Of a DNA stretch of 64,000 bases, positions 47,800 to 61,457 are shown piece after piece. The stretch comes from Palaemon carinicauda (taxonomy: Eukaryota; Arthropoda; Malacostraca; Decapoda; Palaemonidae), in the NCBI RefSeq assembly GCF_036898095.1, contig NC_090725.1, forward strand, positions 320,802,539 to 320,866,538, read 5' to 3'. Each line of letters begins with the position of its first letter. Within the stretch, counting starts at the first letter, position 1. The translations under genes were made by a program, and so were the position numbers. The notes under the pieces were generated by a model. The model ran no database searches, had not been told where the DNA came from, and saw only the letters and a list, made by a program, of their open reading frames with translations.

Positions 47800-50700
47800 C
47801 GCTGTAGATCTTTTTGATGGAAGGGTTGACAGTAATTTTAATCTTCTCAAAGTATTTGGAACGTTATATATGCTTCTGGGGGAAGATATGGAAGTGATTT
47901 TAATCTTTTCGGAGTATTTTGAAAGTTATTGAAGCTATCTGAGCGAGCATCTGGCAGTAATTTTAGTCTTCTCAAAGTATTTTGAACGTTATAAATGCTT
48001 TCTGTGGGAAGATTTGGCAGTGATTTTAGTCTTCTCGGAGTATTTTGAACGTTATAAATGCTTTCTGTGGGAAGATTTGGCAGTGATTTTAGTCTTCTCG
48101 AAGTATTTTGAACGTTATAAATGCTTTCTGCGGGAAGATTTGGCAGTGATTTTAGTCTTTTCGAAGTATTTGGAACGTTATAAATGCTTTCTGCGGGAAG
48201 ATTTGGCAGTGATTTTAGTCTTTTCGAAGTATTTTGAACGTTATAAATGCTTTTTGCGGGAAGATTTGGCAGTGATTTTAGTCTTTTCGAAGTATTTTGA
48301 ACGTTATAAATGCTTTCTGCAGGAAGATTTGGCAGTGATTTTAGTCGTTTCGAAGTATTGTGAACGCTATAGATGCTGTGTGAGGGAAGATCTGGCAGTA
48401 ATTTTAGTCTTTTCGAAGTACTTGGAACGTTATAGATGCTCCTGAGCAAAGATCTGTAAGTGATTTTATTCTTTTCAAAGTATTTTGAAAATTTTTGAAC
48501 CTATCTGAGAGAGCATCTGGCAGTAATTTTAGTCTACTCGAAGTATTTTGAACGTTATTGATGCTGTCTGAGCAAAAATCTGACAGTATTTTCAATGTTT
48601 CTGAAGTATTTGAACGTTATAAATGGTGTCTGAGGGAAAATCGGGCAGTATTTTTAGTCTTTCCGTAGTATTTTTAACGTTATAGTGGCTTTTTGAGGGA
48701 AGATATAGCATTAATTTTAGTATTGAAATATTTTGAACGTTATAGATGCTAGTTGAGGGAAAATTTGACAGTAATTTTAATCTTCGCGAAGTATTTTGAA
48801 CGTTATGGATGCTGTGTGACCGTAGATTAGCATTAATTTCAGTCTTCTCGACGAATTTTGAACGTTAGTGATGCTGTCTGAGCGAAGGTGTGGCAGTAAT
48901 TTTGGTCTTTTAGAAGTGTTTTTTTGATATTATAGATTCTTCTGAAACGAAGGTTTGGCAGTTATTTTAGTCTTCTTTAAGTGTTTTAAATGTTACTTAT
49001 GCTTTCTGAGCGTAGATTTGGCAGAAATTTAGCCCTCTCAAAGTGTTTTAAATATTATAGATGCTGTCTGAGCGATGATCTGTCTGTAATTTTAGTTTTC
49101 TCGCAGCGTTTTAAATATTATAGATGCTCTATGAGCGAAGGTCTGGCAGTAATTTTAGTCTTTTCAAAGTTTTCTCGAGTTTTTCTGTCTATAATTCATT
49201 GTTCTCGTATATCAGCAATCCTCTTATAGTGATGAATATAAAGCGTAATTGAAAGAACTCCTCTCTTGCTCTGTAAAATCCCTTTGGTCTTGTCAATTAG
49301 GTTTTTTGACAAACCTGTGGTTTTAATCAAAGGTACAAAAAAATTTACAACATAATTATTTTTTTTTTCATTTGATTAAGTACTCTTAGTCTTCTCGAAT
49401 TATTTTGAACATTATATTGCAGTCTGAGTGAAGATTTGGCAGTAATTTTAGTCTTTTCAAAGTATTTCGAACGTTATAGATATGGCCTGAGCGAAGAAAT
49501 ATAGTAATTTTATTCTTTTCGAAGCATTTTGAACGTTATAGATGCCGTCTGAGCGATGATCTGGCCGTAATTTCAGTCCTCTCGAAGTATTTTAAGCGTT
49601 ATAGATGCTGTCTGAGCTGAGATATGACAGTAATTTTTGTCTTCTTTGAGTATTTGAACGTTATAGATGCTGTCTGAGGGAAAACCGGCAGTATTTTTAG
49701 TCTTTTTTGAGTATTTGATTGTTATAGATGCTTTCTGGGGGAAAATCTGGCAGTATTTTTAGTCTTCTTTAAGTATTTGAACGTAATAGATGCTGTCTGA
49801 GGGAAAACCCGGCAGTATTTTTAGTCTTCTTTAAGTATTTGATCGTTATAGATGCTATCTAGGGGAAAATCCGGCAGTATTTTTAGTCTTCTTTTAGTAT
49901 TTAAACGTTTTAGATGCAGTCTGAGCGAAGATTTGGCAGTAATTTCAGTCTTTTCGGAGTATTTTGAACGTTATAGATGCTGTGTGAGCTAAAATCTGGT
50001 AGTATTTTTTGTCTTCTTCAAGTATTTGATCGTTATAGATGCTGCCTGAGGGAAAATCCGGCAGTATTTTTAGTCTTCTTTAAGTATTTGAACGTTATAG
50101 ATGCTGTCTTAGGGAAAATCCGGCAGTATTTTTAGTCTTCTTTAAGTATTTGAACGTTTTAGATGCAGTCTGAGCGAAGATTTGACAGTAATTTCAGTTT
50201 TTTCGAAGTATTTTGAACGTTATTGATGCTGTGTGAGCTAAAATCTTGCAGTATTTTTAGTCTTCTTTAAGTATTTGAACGTTATACATGCTGTGTGAGG
50301 GAAAATCTGGCAGTATTTTTAGTCTTCTTTAAGTATTTGAACGTTATAGATGCTGTTTGAGGGAAAATCCTACAGTATTTTTAGTCTTCTTTAAGTATTT
50401 GAACGTTTTAGATGCTGTCTGAGCGAAGATTTGACAGTCATTTCAGTCTTTTCGAATTATTTTGAACGTTATAGATGCTGTGTGAGCTAAAATCTGGCAG
50501 TATTTTTAGTCTTCTTTAAGTATTTGAACGTTATAGATGCTGTCTGAGGGAAAATCCGGCAGTATTTTTAGTCTTCTTTAAGTATTTGAACGTTATAGAT
50601 GCTGTCTGAGGGGAAATCCGGCAGTATTTTTAGTCTTCTTTATGTATTTGAATGTTTAAGATGCAGTCTGAGCGAAGATTTGGCAGTAATTTCAGTCTTT

Positions 50701-51958
50701 TCGAAGTATTTTGAACGTTATAGATGCTGTGTGAGCTAAAATATGACAGTAATTTTTGTCTTCTTTGAGTATTTGAACGTTATAGATGCTGTCTGAGGGA
50801 AAACCCGGCAGTATTTTTAGTCATCTTTAATTATTTGATCGTTATAGATGCTGTCTGGGGGAAAATCCGGCAGTAGTTTTTAGTCTTCTTTAAGTATTTG
50901 AACGGTATAGATGCTGTCTGAGGGAAAATCAGGCAGTATTTTTAGTCTTCTTTAAGTATTTGAACGTTATAGATGCTCTCTGAGGGAAAATCCGGCAGTA
51001 TTTTTAGTGTTCTTTAAGTATTTGAACGTTTTAGATGCAGTCTGAGCGAAGATTTGTCAGTAATTTCAGTCTTTTCGAAGAATTTTGAACGTTATAGATG
51101 CTGTGTGAGCTAAAATCTGGCAGTATTTTTAGTCTTCTTTACGTATTTGAACGTTATAGATGCTGTCTGAGGGAAAATTCGGCAGTATTTTTAGTCTTCT
51201 TTAAGTATTTGAACGTTATAGATGCTGTCTGAGGTAACATCCGGCAGTATTTTTATTCTTCTTTAAGTGTTTGAACGTTTTAGCTGCAGTCTGAGCGAAG
51301 ATTTGGCAGTAATTTCAGTCTTTTCGAAGTATTTTGAACGTTATAGATGCTGTGTGAGCTAAAATCTGGCAGTATTTTTATTCTTTAAGTATTTGAACGT
51401 TATAGATGCTGTCTGAGTGAAAATCCGGCAGTATTTTTAGTGTTCTTTAAGTATTTGAACGTTATAGATGCTGTCTGAGGGAAAATCTGGCAGTATTTTT
51501 AGTCTTCTTTAAGTATTTGAACGTTTTAGATGCAGTCTGAGCGAAGATTTGGCAGTAATTTCAGTCTTTTCGAAGTATTTTGAACGTTATAGATGCTCTG
51601 TGAGCTAAAATCTGGCAGTATTTTTAGTCTTCTTTAAGTATTTGAACGTTATTTATGCTGTGTGAGGGAAAATCCGGTAGTATTTTTAGTCTTCTTTAAG
51701 TATTTGATCGTTATAGATGCTGTCTGGGGGAAAATCCGGCAGTATTTTTAGTCTTTTTTAAGTATTTGAACGTTATAGATGCTGTCTGAGGGAAAATCCG
51801 GCAGCATTTTTAGTCTTCTTTAAGTATTTGAACGTTTTAGATGCAGTCTGAGCGAAGATTTGGCAGTAATTTCAGTCTTTTCGAAGTATTTTGACCGTTA
51901 TAGATGCTGTGTGAGCTAAAATCTGGTAGTATTTTTAGTCTTCTCGAAATATTTTTAA
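47800..51958 (+). repeat. Higher-order unit 8 (4,159 bp)
   Basis: Head 1,370 bp, spacer 49170-49383, arm 2,575 bp. The head shares CCTGAGCAAAGATCTG with unit 10, while the spacer and arm share variants with unit 6, so a duplication boundary lies near its spacer. Confidence 0.9.
49170..49383 (+). repeat. Non-monomeric unit spacer 8
   Basis: 214 bp; GATGAATATAAAG variant. Confidence 0.9.
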
Positions 51959-53328
51959 CGCTGTAGATCTTTTTGATGGAAGGGTTGACAGTAATTTTAA
52001 TCTTCTCAAAGTATTTGGAACGTTATATATGCTTCTGGGGGAAGATATGGAAGTGATTTTAATCTTTTCGGAGTATTTTGAAAGTTATTGAAGCTATCTG
52101 AGCGAGCATCTGGCAGTAATTTTAGTCTTCTCAAAGTATTTTGAACGTTATAAATGCTTTCTGTGGGAAGATTTGGCAGTGATTTTAGTCTTCTCGGAGT
52201 ATTTTGAACGTTATAAATGCTTTCTGTGGGAAGATTTGGCAGTGATTTTAGTCTTCTCGAAGTATTTTGAACGTTATAAATGCTTTCTGCGGGAAGATTT
52301 GGCAGTGATTTTAGTCTTCTCGAAGTATTTGGAACGTTATAAATGCTTTCTGCGGGAAGATTTGGCAGTGATTTTAGTCTTTTCGAAGTATTTTGAACGT
52401 TATAAATGCTTTTTGCGGGAAGATTTGGCAGTGATTTTAGTCTTTTCGAAGTATTTTGAACGTTATAAATGCTTTCTGCGGGAAGATTTGGCAGTGATTT
52501 TAGTCGTTTCAAAGTATTGTGAACGCTATAGATGCTGTGTGAGGGAAGATCTGGCAGTAATTTTAGTCTTTTCGAAGTACTTGGAACGTTATAGATGCTC
52601 CTGAGCGAAGATCTGTAAGTGATTATATTCTTTTCAAAGTATTTTGAAAATTATTGAACCTATCTGAGAGAGCATCTGGCAGTAATTTTAGTCTACTCGA
52701 AGTATTTTGAACGTTATTGATGCTGTCTGAGCAAAAATCTGACAGTATTTTCAATGTTTCTGAAGTATTTGAACGTTATAAATGGTGTCTGAGGGAAAAT
52801 CGGGCAGTATTTTTAGTCTTTCCGTAGTATTTTTAACGTTATAGTGGCTGTTTGAGGGAAGATATAGCATTAATTTTAGTATTGAAATATTTTGAACGTT
52901 ATAGATGCTAGTTGAGGGAAAATTTGACAGTAATTTTAATCTTCGCGAAGTATTTTGAACGTTATGGATGCTGTGTGACCGTAGATTAGCATTAATTTCA
53001 GTCTTCTCGACGAATTTTGAACGTCATTGATGCTGTCTGAGCGAAGGTGTGGCAGTAATTTTGGTCTTTTAGAAGTGTTTTTTTGATATTATAGATTCTT
53101 CTGAAACGAAGGTTTGGCAGTTATTTTAGTCTTCTTTAAGTGTTTTAAATGTTACATATGCTTTCTGAGCGTAGATTTGGCAGAAATTTAGCCCTCTCAA
53201 AGTGTTTTAAATATTATAGATGCTGTCTGAGCGATGATCTGTCTGTAATTTTAGTTTTCTCGCAGCGTTTTAAATATTATAGATGCTCTATGAGCGAAGG
53301 TCTGGCAGTAATTTTAGTCTTTTCAAAG

Positions 53329-53542
53329 TTTTCTCGAGTTTTTCTGTCTATAATTCATTGTTCTCGTATATCAGCAATCCTCTTATAGTGATGAAAATAA
53401 AGCGTAATTGAAAGAACTCCTCTCTTGCTCTGTAAAATCCCTTTGGTCTTGTCAATTATGTTTTTTGACAAACTTGTGGTTTTAATCAAAGGTACAAAAA
53501 AATTTACAACATAATTATTTTTTTTTTCATTTGATTAAGTAC
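53329..53542 (+). repeat. Non-monomeric unit spacer 9
   Basis: 214 bp; GATGAAAATAAAG and TCAATTATG variants, as in spacer 7. Confidence 0.9.
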
Positions 53543-54340
53543 TTTTAGTCTTCTCGAATTATTTTGAACATTATATTGCGGTCTGAGTGAAGATTTGGCA
53601 GTAATTTTAGTCTTTTCAAAGTATTTCAAACGTTATAGATATGGCCTGAGCGAAGAAATATAGTAATTTTATACTTTTCGAAGCATTTTGAACGTTATAG
53701 ATGCCGTCTGAGCGATGATCTGGCCGTAATTTCAGTCCTCTCGAAGTATTTTAAGCGTTATAGATGCTGTCTGAGCTGAGATATGACAGTAATTTTTGTC
53801 TTCTTTGAGTATTTGAACGTTATAGAAGCTGTCTGAGGGAAAACCGGCAGTATTTTTAGTCTTCTTTAAGTATTTGATCGTTATAGATGCTTTCTGGGGG
53901 AAAATCTGGCAGTATTTTTAGTTTTCTTTAAGTATTTGAACGTTATAGATGCTGTCTGAGGGAAAACCCGGCAGTATTTTTAGTCTTCTTTAAGTATTTG
54001 ATCGTTATAGATGCTATCTGGGGGAAAATCTGGCAGTATATTTAGTCTTCTTTTAGTATTTAAACGTTTTAGATGCAGTCTGAGCGAAGATTTGGCAGTA
54101 ATTTCAGTCTTTTCGGAGTATTTTGAACGTTATAGATGCTGTGTGAGCTAAAATCTGGCTGTATTTTTTGTCTTCTTTAAGTATTTGATCGTTATAGATG
54201 CTGTCTGAGGGAAAATCCGGCAGTATTTTTAGTCTTCTTTAAGTATTTGAACGTTATAGATGCTGTCTTAGGGAAAATCCGGCAGTATTTTTAGTCTTCT
54301 TTAAGTATTTGAACGTTTTAGATGCAGTCTGAGCGAAGAT

Positions 54341-56582
54341 TTGACAGTAATTTCAGTTTTTTCGAAGTATTTTGAACGTTATTGATGCTGTGTGAGCTAA
54401 AATCTTGCAGTATTTTTAGTCTTCTTTAAGTATTTGAACGTTATAGATGCTGTGTGAGGGAAAATCCGGCAGTATTTTTAGTCTTCTTTAAGTATTTGAA
54501 CGTTATAGATGCTGTTTGAGGGAAAATCCTACAGTATTTTTAGTCTTCTTTAAGTATTTGAACGTTTTAGATGCTGTCTGAGCGAAGATTTGACAGTCAT
54601 TTCAGTCTTTTCGAATTATTTTGAACGTTATAGATACTGTGTGAGCTAAAATCTGGCAGTATTTTTAGTCTTCTTTAAGTATTTGAACGTTATAGATGCT
54701 GTCTGAGGGAAAATCCGGCAGTATTTTTAGTCTTCTTTAAGTATTTGAACGTTATAGATGCTGTCTGAGGGGAAATCCGGCAGTATTTTTAGTCTTCTTT
54801 ATGTATTTGAATGTTTAAGATGCAGTCAGAGCGAAGATTTGGCAGTAATTTCAGTCTTTTCGAAGTATTTTGAACGTTATAGATGCTGTGTGAGCTAAAA
54901 TATGACAGTAATTTTTGTCTTCTTTGAGTATTTGAACGTTATTGATGCTGTCAAAGGGAAAACCCGGCAGTATTTTTAGTCATCTTTAATTATTTGATCG
55001 TTATAGATGCTGTCTGGGGGAAAATCCGGCAGTAGTTTTTAGTCTTCTTTAAGTATTTGAACGGTATAGATGCTGTCTGAGGGAAAATCAGGCAGTATTT
55101 TTAGTCTTCTTTAAGTATTTGAACGTTATAGATGCTCTCTGAGGGAAAATCCGGCAGTATTTTTAGTCTTCTTTTAGTATTTGAACGTTTTAGATGCGGT
55201 CTGAGCGAAGATTAGGCAGTAATTTCAGTCTTTTCGAAGTATTTTGAACGTTATAGATGCTGTGTGAGCTGAAATCTGGCAGTATTTTTAGTCTTCTTTA
55301 AGTATTTGAACGTTATAGATGCTGTCTGAGGGAAAATCCGGCAGTATTTTTAGTCTTCTTTAAGTATTTGAACGTTATAGATGCTGTCTGAGGGAAAATC
55401 TGGCAGTATTTTTAGTGTTCTTTAAGTATTTGAACGTTTTAGATGCAGTCTGAGCGAAGATTTGACAGTAATTTCAGTTTTTTCGAAGTATTTTGAACGT
55501 TATTGATGCTGTGTGAGCTAAAATCTTGCAGTATTTTTAGTCTTCTTTAAGTATTTGAACGTTATACATGCTGTGTGAGGGAAAATCCGGCAGTATTTTT
55601 AGTCTTCTTTAAGTATTTGAACGTTATAGATGCTGTTTGAGGGAAAATCCTACAGTAATTTTAGTCTTCTTTAAGTATTTGAACGTTTTAGATGCTGTCT
55701 GAGCGAAGATTTGACAGTCATTTCAGTCTTTTCGAATTATTTTGAACGTTATAGATACTGTGTGAGCTAAAATCTGGCTGTATTTTTAGTCTTCTTTAAG
55801 TATTTGAACGTTATAGATGCTGTCTGAGGGAAAATCCGGCAGTATTTTTAGTCTTCCTTAAGTATTTGAACGTTATAGATGCTGTCTGAGGGGAAATCCG
55901 GCAGTATTTTTAGTCTTCTTTATGTATTTGAATGTTTAAGATGCAGTCAGAGCGAAGATTTGGCAGTAATTTCAGTCTTTTCGAAGTATTTTGAACGTTA
56001 TAGATGCTGTGTGAGCTAAAATATGACAGTAATTTTTGTCTTCTTTGAGTATTTGAACGTTATTGATGCTGTCAAAGGGAAAACCCGGCAGTATTTTTAG
56101 TCATCTTTAATTATTTGATCGTTATAGATGCTGTCTGGGGGAAAATCCGGCAGTAGTTTTTAGTCTTCTTTAAGTATTTGAACGGTATAGATGCTGTCTG
56201 AGGGAAAATCAGGCAGTATTTTTAGTCTTCTTTAAGTATTTGAACGTTATAGATGCTCTCTGAGGGAAAATCCGGCAGTATTTTTAGTCTTCTTTTAGTA
56301 TTTGAACGTTTTAGATGCGGTCTGAGCGAAGATTAGGCAGTAATTTCAGTCTTTTCGAAGTATTTTGAACGTTATAGATGCTGTGTGAGCTGAAATCTGG
56401 CAGTATTTTTAGTCTTCTTTAAGTATTTGAACGTTATAGATGCTGTCTGAGGGAAAATCCGGCAGTATTTTTAGTCTTCTTTAAGTATTTGAACGTTATA
56501 GATGCTGTCTGAGGGAAAATCTGGCAGTATTTTTAGTGTTCTTTAAGTATTTGAACGTTTTAGATGCAGTCTGAGCGAAGAT
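54341..56582 (+). repeat. Recent tandem segmental duplication, 2 x 1,121 bp
   Basis: The wording TTGACAGTAATTTCAGTTTT starts at 54341 and again at 55462. Private variants appear in both copies and nowhere else seen: CTGTCAAAGGGAAAACCC and GATGCGGTCTGAGCG. The copies differ at few sites (for example TTATACATGC only in the second), so the event is young. Confidence 0.9.
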
Positions 56583-58611
56583 TTGTCAGTAATTTCAGTC
56601 TTTTCGAAGAATTTTGAACGTTATAGATGCTGTGTGAGCTAAAATCTGGCAGTATTTTTAGTCTTCTTTACGTATTTGAACGTTATAGATGCTGTCTGAG
56701 GGAAAATTCGGCAGTATTTTTAGTCTTCTTTAAGTATTTGAACGTTATAGATGCTGTCTGAGGTAACATCCGGCAGTATTTTTAGTGTTCTTTAAGTATT
56801 TGAACGTTTTAGCTGCATTCTGAGCGAAGATTTGGCAGTAATTTCAGTCTTTTCGAAGTATTTTGAACGTTATAGATGCTGTGTGAGCTAAAATCTGGCT
56901 GTATTTTTAGTCTTCTTTAAGTATTTGAACGTTATAGATGCTGTGTGAGGGAAAATCCGGCAGTATTTTTAGTCTTCTTTAAGTATTTGATCGTTATAGA
57001 TGCTGTCTGGGGGAAAATCCGGCAGTATTTTTAGTCTTCTTTAAGTATTTGAACGTTATAGATGCTGTCTGAGGGAAAATCCGGCAGCATTTTTAGTCTT
57101 CTTTAAGTATTTGAACGTTTTAGATGCAGTCTGAGCGAAGATTTGGCAGTAATTTCAGTCTTTTCGAAGTATTTTGACCGTTATAGATGCTGTGTGAGCT
57201 AAAATCTGGCAGTATTTTTAGTCTTCTCGAAATATTTTTAACGCTGTAGATCTTTTTGATGGAAGGGTTGACAGTAATTTTAATCTTCTCAAAGTATTTG
57301 GAACGTTATATATGCTTCTGGGGGAAGATATGGAAGTGATTTTAATCTTTTCGGAGTATTTTGAAAGTTATTGAAGCTATCTGAGCGAGCATCTGGCAGT
57401 AATTTTAGTCTTCTCAAAGTATTTTGAACGTTATAAATGCTTTCTGTGGGAAGATTTGGCAGTGATTTTAGTCTTCTCGGAGTATTTTGAACGTTATAAA
57501 TGCTTTCTCTGGGAAGATTTGGCAGTGATTTTAGTCTTCTCGAAGTATTTTGAACGTTATAAATGCTTTCTGCGGGAAGATTTGGCAGTGATTTTAGTCT
57601 TTTCGAAGTATTTGGAACGTTATAAATGCTTTCTGCGGGAAGATTTGGCAGTGATTTTAGTCTTTTCGAAGTATTTTGAACGTTATAAATGCTTTTTGCG
57701 GGAAGATTTGGCAGTGATTTTAGTCTTTTCGAAGTATTTTGAACGTTATAAATGCTTTCTGCGGGAAGATTTGGCAGTGATTTTAGTCGTTTCGAAGTAT
57801 TGTGAACGCTATAGATGCTGTGTGAGGGAAGATCTGGCAGTAATTTTAGTCTTTTCGAAGTACTTGGAACGTTATAGATGCTCCTGAGCAAAGATCTGTA
57901 AGTGATTTTATTCTTTTCAAAGTATTTTGAAAATTTTTGAACCTATCTGAGAGAGCATCTGGCAGTAATTTTAGTCAACTCGAAGTATTTTGAACGTTAT
58001 TGATGCTGTCTGAGCAAAAATCTGACAGTATTTTCAATGTTTCTGAAGTATTTGAACGTTATAAATGGTGTCTGAGGGAAAATCGGGCAGTATTTTTAGT
58101 CTTTCCGTAGTATTTTTAACGTTATAGTGGCTTTTTGAGGGAAGATATAGCATTAATTTTAGTATTGAAATATTTTGAACGTTATAGATGCTAGTTGAGG
58201 GAAAATTTGACAGTAATTTTAATCTTCGCGAAGTATTTTGAACGTTATGGATGCTGTGTGACCGTAGATTAGCCTTAATTTCAGTCTTCTCGACGAATTT
58301 TGAACGTTATTGATGCTGTCTGAGCGAAGGTGTAGCAGTAATTTTGGTCTTTTAGAAGTGTTTTTTTGATATTATAGATTCTTCTGAAACGAAGGTTTGG
58401 CAGTTATTTTAGTCTTCTTTAAGTGTTTTAAATGTTACATATGCTTTCTGAGCGTAGATTTGGCAGAAATTTAGCCCTCTCAAAGTGTTTTAAATATTAT
58501 AGATGCTGTCTGAGCGATGATCTGTCTGTAATTTTAGTTTTCTCGCAGCGTTTTAAATATTATAGATGCTCTATGAGCGAAGGTCTGGCAGTAATTTTAG
58601 TCTTTTCAAAG

Positions 58612-58825
58612 TTTTCTCGAGTTTTTCTGTCTATAATTCATTGTTCTCGTATATCAGCAATCCTCTTATAGTGATGAACATAAAGCGTAATTGAAAGAAC
58701 TCCTCTCTTGCTCTGTAAAATCCCTTTGGTCTTGTCAATTAGGTTTTTTGACAAACCTGTGGTTTTAATCAAAGGTACAAAAAAATTTACAACATAATTA
58801 TTTTTTTTTTCATTTGATTAAGTAC
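58612..58825 (+). repeat. Non-monomeric unit spacer 10
   Basis: 214 bp; back to the GATGAACATAAAG variant of units 1-4. Confidence 0.9.
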
Positions 58826-61457
58826 TTTTAGTCTTCTCGAATTATTTTGAACATTATATTGCGGTCTGAGTGAAGATTTGGCAGTAATTTTAGTCTTTTC
58901 AAAGTATTTCGAACGTTATAGATATGGCCTGAGCGAAGAAATATAGTAATTTTATTCTTTTCGAAGCATTTTGAACGTTATAGATGCCGTCTGAGCGATG
59001 ATCTGGCCGTAATTTCAGTCCTCTCGAAGTATTTTAAGCGTTATAGATGCTGTCTGAGCTGAGATATGACAGTAATTTTTGTCTTCTTTGAGTATTTGAA
59101 CGTTATAGATGCTGTCTGAGGGAAAAACCGGCAGTATTTTTAGTAGTCTTGAAGTATTTGATCGTTATAGATTCTTTCTGGGGGAAAATCTGGCAGTATT
59201 TTTAGTCTTCTTTAAGTATTTGAACGTTATAGATGCTGTCTGAGGGAAAACCCGGCAGTATTTTTAGTCTTCTTTGAGTATTTGATCGTTATAGATGCTG
59301 TCTGGGGGAAAATCCGGCAGTATTTTTAGTCTTCTTTTAGTATTTAAACGTTTTAGATGCAGTCTGAGCGAAGATTTGGCAGTAATTTCAGTCTTTTCGG
59401 AGTATTTTGAACGTTATAGATGCTGTGTGAGCTAAAATCTGGCAGTATTTTTTGTCTTCTTTAAGTATTTGATCGTTATAGATGCTGTCTGAGGGAAAAT
59501 CCGGCAGTATTCTTAGTCTTCTTTAAGTATTTGAACGTTATAGATGCTGTCTTAGGGAAAATCCGGCAGTATTTTTAGTCTTCTTTAAGTATTTGAACGT
59601 TTTAGATGCAGTCTGAGCGAAGATTTGACAGTAATTTCAGTCTTTTCGAAGTATTTTGAACGTTATTGATGCTGTGTGAGCTAAAATCTTGCAGTATTTT
59701 TAGTCTTCTTCGAATATTTGAACGTTATAGATGCTGTCTGAGGGAAAATCCGGCAGTATTTTTAGTCTTCTTCAAGTATTTGAACGTTATAGATGCTGTT
59801 TGAGGGAAAATCCTACAGTATTTTTAGTCTTCTTTAAGTATTTGAACGTTTTAGATGCAGTCTGAGCGAAGATTTGACAGTCATTTCAGTCTTTTCGAAT
59901 TATTTTGAACGTTATAGATGCTGTGTGAGCTAAAATCTGGCAGTATTTTTAGTCTTCTTTAGGTATTTGAACGTTATAGATGCTGTCTGAGGGAAAATCC
60001 GGTAGTATTTTTAGTCTTCTTTAAGTATTTGAACGTTATAGATGCTGTCTGAGGGGAAATCCAGCAGTATTTTTAGTCTTCTTTATGTATTTGAATGTTT
60101 AAGATGCAGTCTGAGCGAAAATTTGGCAGTAATTTCAGTCTTTTCGAAGTATTTTGAACGTTATAGATGCTGTGTGAGCTAAAATATGACAGTAATTTTT
60201 GTCTTCTTTGAGTATTTGAACGTTATAGATGCTGTCTGAGGGAAAACCCGGCAGTATTTTTAGTCATCTTTAATTATTTGATCGTTATAGATGCTGTCTG
60301 GGGGAAAATCCGGCAGTAGTTTTTAGTCTTCTTTAAGTATTTGAACGTTATAGATGCTGTCTGAGGGAAAAACCGGCAGTATTTTCAGTCTTCTTTAAGT
60401 ATTTGAACGGTATAGATGCTCTCTGAGGGAAAATCCGGCAGTATTTTTAGTCTTCTTTTAGTATTTGAACGTTTTAGATGCAGTCTGAGCGAAGATTAGG
60501 CAGTAATTTCAGTCTTTTCGAAGTATTTTGAACGTTATAGATGCTGTGTGAGCTAAGATCTGGCAGTATTTTTAGTCTTCTTTAAGTATTTGAACGTTAT
60601 AGATGCTGTCTGAGGGAAAATCCGGCAGTATTTTTAGTCTTCTTTAAGTATTTGAACGTTATAGATGCTGTCTGAGGGAAAATCCGGCAGTATTTTTAGT
60701 CTTCTTTAAGTATTTGAACGTTATAGATGCTCTCTGAGGGAAAATCCGGCAGTATTTTTAGTCTTCTTTTAGTATTTGAACGTTTTAGATGCAGTCTGAG
60801 CGAAGATTAGGCAGTAATTTCAGTCTTTTCGAAGTATTTTGAACGTTATAGATGCTGTGTGAGCTAAAATCTGGCAGTATTTTTAGTCTTCTTTAAGTAT
60901 TTGAACGTTATAGATGCTGTCTGAGGGAAAATCCGGCAGTATTTTTAGTCTTCTTTAAGTATTTGAACGTTATAGATGCTCTCTGAGGGAAAATCCGGCA
61001 GTATTTTTAGTCTTCTTTTAGTATTTGAACGTTTTAGATGCAGTCTGAGCGAAGATTAGGCAGTAATTTCAGTCTTTTCGAAGTATTTTGAACGTTATAG
61101 ATGCTGTGTGAGCTAAAATCTGGCAGTATTTGTAGTCTTCTTTAAGTATTTGAACGTTATAGATGCTGTCTGAGGGAAAATCCGGCAGTATTTTTAGTCT
61201 TCTTTAAGTATTTGAACGTTATAGATGCTGTCTGAGGGAAAATCCGGCAGTATTTTTAGTCTTCTTTAAGTATTTGAACATTATAGATGTTCTCTGAGGG
61301 AAAATCCGGCAGTATTTTTAGTCTTCTTTTAGTATTTGAACGTTTTAGATGCAGTCTGAGCGAAGATTAGGCAGTAATTTCAATCTTTTTGAAGTATTTT
61401 GAACGTTATAGATGCTGTGTGAGCTAAAATCTGGCAGTATTTTTAGTCTTCTTTAAG

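Larger units (their letters stand above)
51959..57241 (+). repeat. Higher-order unit 9 (5,283 bp) with internal 1,121-bp duplication
   Basis: Head 1,370 bp, spacer 53329-53542, arm 3,699 bp. The arm is longer than in sister unit 7 because of one tandem duplication of 18 monomers. It has an intact TTAA at 53990-53993 where unit 7 carries its transposon. Confidence 0.9.
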
